From Hordeum vulgare subsp. vulgare (lineage: Eukaryota > Streptophyta > Magnoliopsida > Poales > Poaceae), in NCBI RefSeq assembly GCF_904849725.1, contig NC_058519.1, positions 541,020,316 through 541,084,315 of the forward strand: 64,000 nucleotides of DNA. The letters run 5' to 3'. A program made the position numbers and the translations under genes. Positions 59,072 through 64,000 of the stretch are shown here, piece after piece. Numbering within the stretch: the first letter of the stretch is position 1; every line of letters starts with the position of its first letter. The notes under the pieces were generated by a model. The model worked only from the letters and a program-made list of their open reading frames with translations, searched no databases and was not told the DNA's origin.

Positions 59072-59704
59072 GCAATCAAATCTCAGGCCCTGGCTAATTT
59101 TATAGTCGAGTGGATGGAACAACAACAACCTGCACAGATTCACTCGGCGCATTGGACTATGTTCTTTGATGGATCCAAAATGTTAAATGAGTCCGGTGTA
59201 GGTGTGGTACCGGTGTCTCCAAAAGGCGACAAGCTTAACTATGTCCTTCAGATCCACTTTGACTCATCCAACAATGAAACTAAGTATGAAGCTCTCCTTT
59301 ACAGGTTGCGTATGGCCATCTCACTCGGCGTCCGACGCCTGATGGTCTACGACGACTCAGACTTAGTGATTAATCAGGTGATGAAGGAGTGGGACGTCAT
59401 GAGCCCTGCCATGATAGGTTACTGCAATGCAGTGAGGAAGCTAGAGAAGAAGTTTGAAGGCTTAGAACTCCATCATGTACCACGATTGAAGAACCAGATA
59501 GCTGATGAATTGGCTAAGATCGGATCTACTCGGAAGCCTATACCCAGCAACGTATGTTTGGAACACCTACACGCACCGTCTGTGCAAGAGGATCCTTTCA
59601 CTGACGAACCCCCACAGCCAACATGTACTTCTGATCCGACTGAAGTTGATGTTCCAGCAGTCGTCGATCTTATCATGGAAATTTTGGTGATTACTCCCGA
59701 CTAG
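59072..59704 (+). pseudogene. Tat second (archaeal-type) RNase H domain
   Basis: In frame with the RT after an internal TAA. It shows WTMFFDGSKMLNESGVG (first catalytic Asp), NNETKYEALLYRLRMAI (catalytic Glu) and VYDDSDLVINQVM (next Asp), closing with a NQIADELAKIGS segment. A second RNase H of this type next to the usual one is characteristic of Tat elements. It ends at TAG 59702-59704, where homology continues in the same frame. Confidence 0.85.
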
Positions 59705-59901
59705 ATAGTGTCGTACATTTGCGTACATCTTAAGGCGAGAGCTGCCACAGGACGAAGACGAAGCCCGATAGATTGTTCGTACGTCAAAGGCCTTCACAGT
59801 AATCGGTGATCAGCTTTACACAGAAAGCGTGATCGGTGTAGCTCAACGATGTATCTCCCCTGAGGAGGGCCAACTGATTCTGGAATAAATCCACTCGGAG
59901 A

Positions 59902-61266
59902 TGATATGTCTCCATCGTATCTACTTTTCCGAACTCTTTTGCCCTTGTTTTGGACTCTAATTTGCATGATTTGAGTGGAACTAACCCAGACTGACGCTAT
60001 TTCTAGCAGAATTGCCATGGTGTTGTCTTTGCGCAGAAATAAAAGTTCTTGGAATGACTTGGAAATTTACGAGGATTTTTTGTGGAATATATAAAAAATA
60101 CTCGTGCAAAAATTACCTGGAGATGCGGAGCCAGGAGCCCACAAGCCCAGGAGGCGCGCCTGGCAGGCTTGTGAGGCCCTCGTGGCTCCGCAGCCTCCAA
60201 CTCCAGCTCTATATATTCTCTCTCGCCTACAAATAATTGAGATAGAAGAGTTCATCGCGTTTCACGATACAGAGCCGCCGCCACCACCTGTTCTTCCTCT
60301 GGAGGGCATATCTGGAGTCCGTTCCAGGCTCCGGAGAGGGGAAATCAACGCCGTCGTCATCACCAACCATCCTTCATCGCCAATTCCATGATGCTCTTCA
60401 TCCTTCGTGAGTAATCTCATTGTAGGCTTACTAGACAGTGATGGGTTGGATGAGATCTATCATGTAATCGAGTTAGTTCTGATGGGGTTTGATCCCTAGT
60501 ATCCACTATGTTCTAAGATTGATGTTGCTACTACTTTGCTATGCTTAATGCTTGTCACTAGGGCCCGAGTGCCATGATTTCAGATCTGAACCTTTTATGT
60601 TTTCACCAATATATGTGTGTTCTTGATCCTATCTTGCAAGTTGTAGTCACGTACTATGTGTTATGACCCAGCAACCCCGGAGTGACAATAGCCGGAACCA
60701 CTCCCAGAGATGACCATAGTATGAGGAGTTCATGTATTCACTATGTGCTAATGCTTTGTTCCGGTTCTCTATTAAAAGGATACCTTAATATCCCTTAGTT
60801 TCCATTAGGACCCCGCTGCCACGGGACGGATGGACAATAGATGTCATGCAAGTTCTTTTCCATAAGCACATATTACTAAATACGGAATACATGCCTACAT
60901 TACATTGACGAACTGGAGCTAGTTACATATCACCCTATATTATAACTGTTACACGATGAATGTCATCTGACATAATTATCCATCACGGATCCAATGCCTA
61001 CGAGTCTTTTCCTACTGGTCCTTGCTAAGTTACTTCACCGCTACTGCTGTCACTGCTGTTGTCACTACTGCTACCGTTACTATCACACTACTTTGCTACT
61101 GAAACTTCGCTGCAGATACTAAGTCTTTCAGGTGTGGTTGAATTGACAACTCAACCGCTAATACTCGAGAATATTCTTTGGCTTCCCCTTTTGTCGAAAC
61201 AACAAATTTGGGTTGAATACTCTACCCTCGAAAACTGTTGCGATCCCCTATACTTGTGGGTTATCA
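59902..61266 (+). repeat. sense solo LTR (Sabrina/WHAM-like) inside Tat pol
   Basis: Starts TGATATGTCTCCATCG and ends GGGTTATCA, 1365 bp, with a TATATATT box at 60210-60217 before a purine/pyrimidine-rich leader. It splits the Tat integrase just before its zinc finger: codons for an IHS motif lie left and GTCGHHASSRT right. Flanks CGGAG (59896-59900) and CGGGA (61267-61271) are similar but not identical. No internal region is present. The short frame at 61059-61349 is LTR sequence, not a gene. Confidence 0.8.
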
Positions 61267-62298
61267 CGGGACTTGTGGCCATCATGCGTCCTCTCGGACC
61301 ATTTTGCCAAAGCATACCGATTTGGATTCTTCTGGCCACGCGCAAATGAAATGGCCAAAGATCTCGTCGACCATTGTGAAGGTTGTCAGTTCTACTCCAA
61401 CTTGTCTCACAAACCTGCATCGGCCCTGAAGACAATCCCTCTCATTTGGCCATTTGCTGTCTGGGGCTTAGACATGGTCGGGCCTTTCCGGACAAGTGAG
61501 AGTGGGTTCACACACTTTCTCGTTGCAGTCGACAGGTTCGCCAAATGGATCGAAGCTAAGCCAATCAATAAGCTGGATGCCTGCACAACCATCAAGTTTG
61601 TCAAGGAAATGAGATTTGGGTATGGAGTCCCGCATAGCATCATCACGGACAATGGGTCAAACTTCGACTCGGACGAGTTCATACGTTTCTGCACTAACCA
61701 AGGGACCCGAGTGGATTATGCATCTGTTGCTCATCCGCAAACCAATGGTCAAGCAGAGCGAGCGAATGGCCTTATCCTATAAGGATTAAAGCCTCTACTC
61801 ATGCGAGACCTTAAGTATGCCGCAGGCGCTTGGGTGACTGAACTACCTTCTGTCCTGTGGGGTCTGAGGACAACACCGAACCAGTCAACTGGGCGAACTC
61901 CTTTCTTCTTCGTCTATGGAGCCAAAGCCGTTCTACCGAGTGATTTGCTTCAGAGTTCTCCCTGAAAGGATCTCTATTCGGAAGCTGAATCCGAGCAAGC
62001 ACGTCAGGATGGAGTGGATCTTTTGGAGGAGGAACGCGAGATGGCACTGATTCGATCAACACGACCTACAGTGTTTTCATTCAAGACATGTGAGAAGCTG
62101 GGCATTTCACGAAGGTGATCTGGTACTCAGAGTGGATCAACAAAAACCTCATAAGTTAGCTCCTGCTTTGGAAGGGCCTTTCATCGTCACCAAGGTGTCA
62201 AACAATGGAGCCTAGCCTACCGTCTCTACAATCTCCAAAAGAGGACAGATGAACCACGTGCATGGAATGCAGATATGCTCAAACGTTTTTATGCTTGA
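61267..62298 (+). pseudogene. Tat integrase
   Basis: After the solo LTR the integrase zinc finger is split over two frames. From about 61330 a clean frame has the HCEGCQFYS segment and the D87, D146 and E182 triad (counted from 61213, 35 residues between the last two). TAA at 61780-61782 interrupts it. The C-terminal part continues with further breaks (near 61963, 62116 and 62210) to a TGA at 62296-62298. The integrase inserts element DNA into the host; this copy cannot be made as one protein. Confidence 0.9.
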
Positions 62299-62384
62299 TC
62301 AGTGGACTATCCATTGTCACAGATGAAGTTTGCTGAATAAAGTTGCTTGTTAAAGAAATAACCTCTTCAATTTTTCTTGATTCC

Positions 62385-63150
62385 GGTCGAGTGGCTTCAC
62401 GCCCGAATCCTACTCCGAGTGAAGAGTGATCCTCACACTCGGGGGCTTAGCTGTGAACAAGATTCGCCTAAGTTAACATACTCTTCCGAGTGGATAAAGC
62501 TATTCACTCAGACGCTTAGCCGCGAACCAGTCTTTGCCTAAGTACAAAATATACTCCGAGTGGAGAGCGATCCTCACACTCGGGGGCTTAGCTATGAACA
62601 AGATTTGTCTAAGTTAACAAACTCTTCCGAGTGGATAAAAGCTATTCACTCGGACGCTTAGCCACGAACCAGTCTTCGCCTAAGTACAAATTATACTCTG
62701 AGTGGAGAGCGATCCTCACACTCAGGGGCTTAGCTGCGAACAAGATTCGCCTAAGTTAACAAACTCTTTCGAGTGGATAAAAACTATTCACTCGGACGCT
62801 TAGTTGTGAACCATTCTTCGCCTAAGTACAAAAACGTACTCCGAGTGATGAGGGATCCTCACACTTGGGGGCTTAGCTACGAACAAGATTCGCCTAAGTT
62901 AACAAACTCTTCCGAGTGGATAAAAACTATTCACTCGGACGCTTAGCTGCGAACCAGTCTTCACCTAAGTACAAAAACGTACTCCGAGTGAAGAAAAATC
63001 CTCGCACTCGGGGGCTTAGCTGAACACGTTTCACCTAAGTAAAAATATAGTCCAAGTGGAAAAAGATTTCACACTCAAAAACTTAGCGTCGAGCAAATCG
63101 CCAAAGTTGAAAACTTTTTCCGAATGAATAGCGATCTATTCACTCGAACC
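62385..63150 (+). repeat. tandem array of about 142 bp in the Tat 3' region
   Basis: The word TACTCCGAGTG recurs at 62411, 62552, 62694 (one change), 62837 and 62980, spacings 141-143 bp. Each unit is a dimer. The first half contains CACTCGGGGGCTTAGCT and ends AGATTCGCCTAAGTTAAC. The second half contains TTCACTCGGACGCTTAGC and ends TCTTCGCCTAAGTACAA. The last unit (after 63000) is degenerate. No spacers or coding potential. Confidence 0.92.
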
Positions 63151-63334
63151 AAACCAAACAAATCTTGCAAATATCAAAAGCAGATAGATTCAAAAGAGCT
63201 CAGCACGGATCGAAGTTATCTACGCAGCCATAAAGTACTCGGGATGAATACCCAAATGAGGTTTAAGCGATACATCGACCACTCGGCATACCGAGGCAAA
63301 TTTAAAGTTTTTAGGAATAACAACAGTTTTCTCT

Positions 63335-63964
63335 TCAAGGACCCCGGGGGCTTGCTGGCTCGACAAAGGTATCGAGATCGATTCCATCAGCAATGCGAGT
63401 CATAGCACTGATGAAAGTCTCCATAAAATCTTTGAACTGGAGCTTCTTGGTATTTTCTACATGGAGCATTTTCACTTTCTCCTCCTTCGCCTCCTTACAG
63501 TGGACCCTGACGAGGGAAAGATTAACATCAGCCCCGCACCGAGCACGAGATTTCTTCCACGCTTGGCCTCTCTCAGGAACTCGACCTAGGCGCTCCATCA
63601 CAGCTTCCAGATCGACGAGGAACGTATCTTCAGGCCATAGCTCTTTGTCGATTCCTCCCACAGCAGCTCGCAGTCGAGTGAAGTATCCTTGAACTTTCAT
63701 GAGGCGGCAGTTGAGGCGATACATATATAAGGCCAAGTCATCAGGAACATGAAACTTGATGGGGTCCAAGTATGGCTCCTCCTCGAAGGTCTCTTTATCG
63801 AAGTCAGGATAGAATTCTATGGAAGAAGAAAAATGAAGCATCAACTGCATATCATTCAACAAAAAAGACACACTTGGCAAAGATAACATACCAATGAGGG
63901 ACGCAAGCATCTTCGCCAGGAAATATTTTACAAAAGGTTCTATGGAATTTCCCCTCTTTGCCAT
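63335..63964 (-). CDS. antisense accessory ORF of the Tat element (gene23-like position)
   Basis: A 209-codon frame lies on the strand opposite to gag-pol, between the tandem repeats and the missing 3' LTR. It begins near MAKRGNSIEPFVKYFLAKML. Its main body (EEEPYLDPIKFHVPDDLALY, then FTRLRAAVGGIDKELWPEDT, AWKKSRARCGADVNLSLVRV, MTRIADGIDLDTF) looks well conserved and soluble. It has no transposon enzyme motif that I recognise. An intron (63817-63891) probably removes 25 codons from the open frame. Further 5' exons may lie beyond the window, so the start is uncertain. Grande of maize, another Tat element, carries an antisense gene in the same place. Confidence 0.7.
   Translation of the reverse strand: MAKRGNSIEPFVKYFLAKMLASLIGMLSLPSVSFLLNDMQLMLHFSSSIEFYPDFDKETFEEEPYLDPIKFHVPDDLALYMYRLNCRLMKVQGYFTRLRAAVGGIDKELWPEDTFLVDLEAVMERLGRVPERGQAWKKSRARCGADVNLSLVRVHCKEAKEEKVKMLHVENTKKLQFKDFMETFISAMTRIADGIDLDTFVEPASPRGP
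63817..63891 (-). other. probable 75-nt intron in the antisense ORF
   Basis: On the minus strand a CTCATTG|GTATGTTATC donor and a TTTTTCTTCTTCCATAG|AATTC acceptor with a T-rich tract bound 75 nt. Removing it keeps the frame (ASLI joins EFYPDF) and removes a hydrophobic, low-complexity stretch (MLSLPSVSFLL). Confidence 0.65.
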
Positions 63965-64000
63965 AGAGTTAAGCTTCTTTGCCCTCTCATCCCTTTCTTT

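Larger units (their letters stand above)
52857..64000 (+). mobile_element. Tat-lineage (RIRE2/Grande-like) Gypsy element, 3' end outside window
   Basis: A short 5' LTR (577 bp), a TTGGCGCCCAC-type PBS, gag, protease, RT, two RNase H-like domains, integrase, a tandem-repeat 3' region and an antisense accessory ORF follow in that order. The second RNase H, the long 3' region with tandem repeats and the antisense ORF are traits of the Tat lineage. The element is broken by many stops and frameshifts and by two solo LTRs (53504-54989 and 59902-61266). The 3' LTR is beyond the window. Confidence 0.9.

Noticed and set aside
60104..60391. 95-codon frame in the sense solo LTR
   Set aside because: Lies across the TATA box and leader of an LTR; no family resemblance.
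62385..63150. Regular repeats as a possible CRISPR array
   Set aside because: Units are contiguous 142 bp dimers without unique spacers, in a plant retrotransposon.
1..64000. Search for host genes and small MITEs
   Set aside because: No host-like exon chain and no recognisable Stowaway or Tourist termini were seen by eye; a library search could still reveal small or degenerate MITEs.

Overview
This window is gene-poor, repeat-saturated plant DNA. It almost certainly comes from a Triticeae grass (wheat, barley, rye or a relative). The clearest clue is the Ty1/copia element at the left edge, whose 1.8 kb LTR opening with TGTTGGAATTATGCCC is the Angela/BARE-1/WIS type. I found no intact host gene, tRNA, rRNA or CRISPR array. 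Nearly every base can be placed in a nest of LTR retrotransposons, CACTA-type DNA transposon pieces and duplicated non-coding blocks.

Layout. (1) 1-6149: 3' two-thirds of a sense Angela-type copia element (gag-PR, IN-RT, RNase H, PPT, 3' LTR), inserted into an older antisense Gypsy LTR (6150-6978). (2) 6979-23005: a CACTA-type block that carries a captured 3'-5' exonuclease-like gene. It is split by a complete antisense Tekay-type chromovirus (7514-19266) flanked by a perfect TATCA target duplication. (3) 23006-28708: the PBS-proximal end of an antisense Gypsy (unknown acidic ORF, PBS, 1.87 kb LTR), a second exonuclease-gene fragment with a CACTA right end, and a 1.4 kb inverted repeat. (4) 28709-29624: a rearrangement junction with a 21-nt inverted filler. 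(5) 29625-41068: a second, colinear copy of blocks 1b to 3, so the region is a direct duplication with a unit of about 11.4 kb (ignoring the later Tekay insertion). (6) 41069-50751: a third copy of the same antisense LTR, split by a sense, tRNA-Asp-primed gag-PR-only Gypsy (42330-50507, TSD GTGGG). Behind this LTR lies its own antisense 3' internal region (50752-52856). (7) 52857-64000: a sense Tat-lineage Gypsy running off the window, itself interrupted by two solo LTRs. It carries a second RNase H domain, a tandem-repeat 3' region and an antisense accessory ORF with a likely intron.

How it fits together. The elements are a time-layered stack rather than cooperating genes. The oldest layer is the duplicated CACTA/Gypsy composite. 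Tekay, Angela, the gag-PR Gypsy and the Tat element came later, and the two solo LTRs sit inside Tat. No autonomous, unbroken polyprotein remains. Most of the premature stops are one C-to-T or G-to-A change from a plausible sense codon, as expected for methylated, silenced DNA.

The most unusual structures are five. They are the duplicated, promoter-bearing inverted repeat (27110-28510 and 39465-40870); the Gypsy LTR that has absorbed a copy of its own primer-binding site; the templated-filler junction at 28904; the exonuclease gene captured four times by CACTA-like DNA; and the antisense, intron-bearing ORF of the Tat element. All family names come from recognising motifs and LTR ends by eye; no database search was possible.
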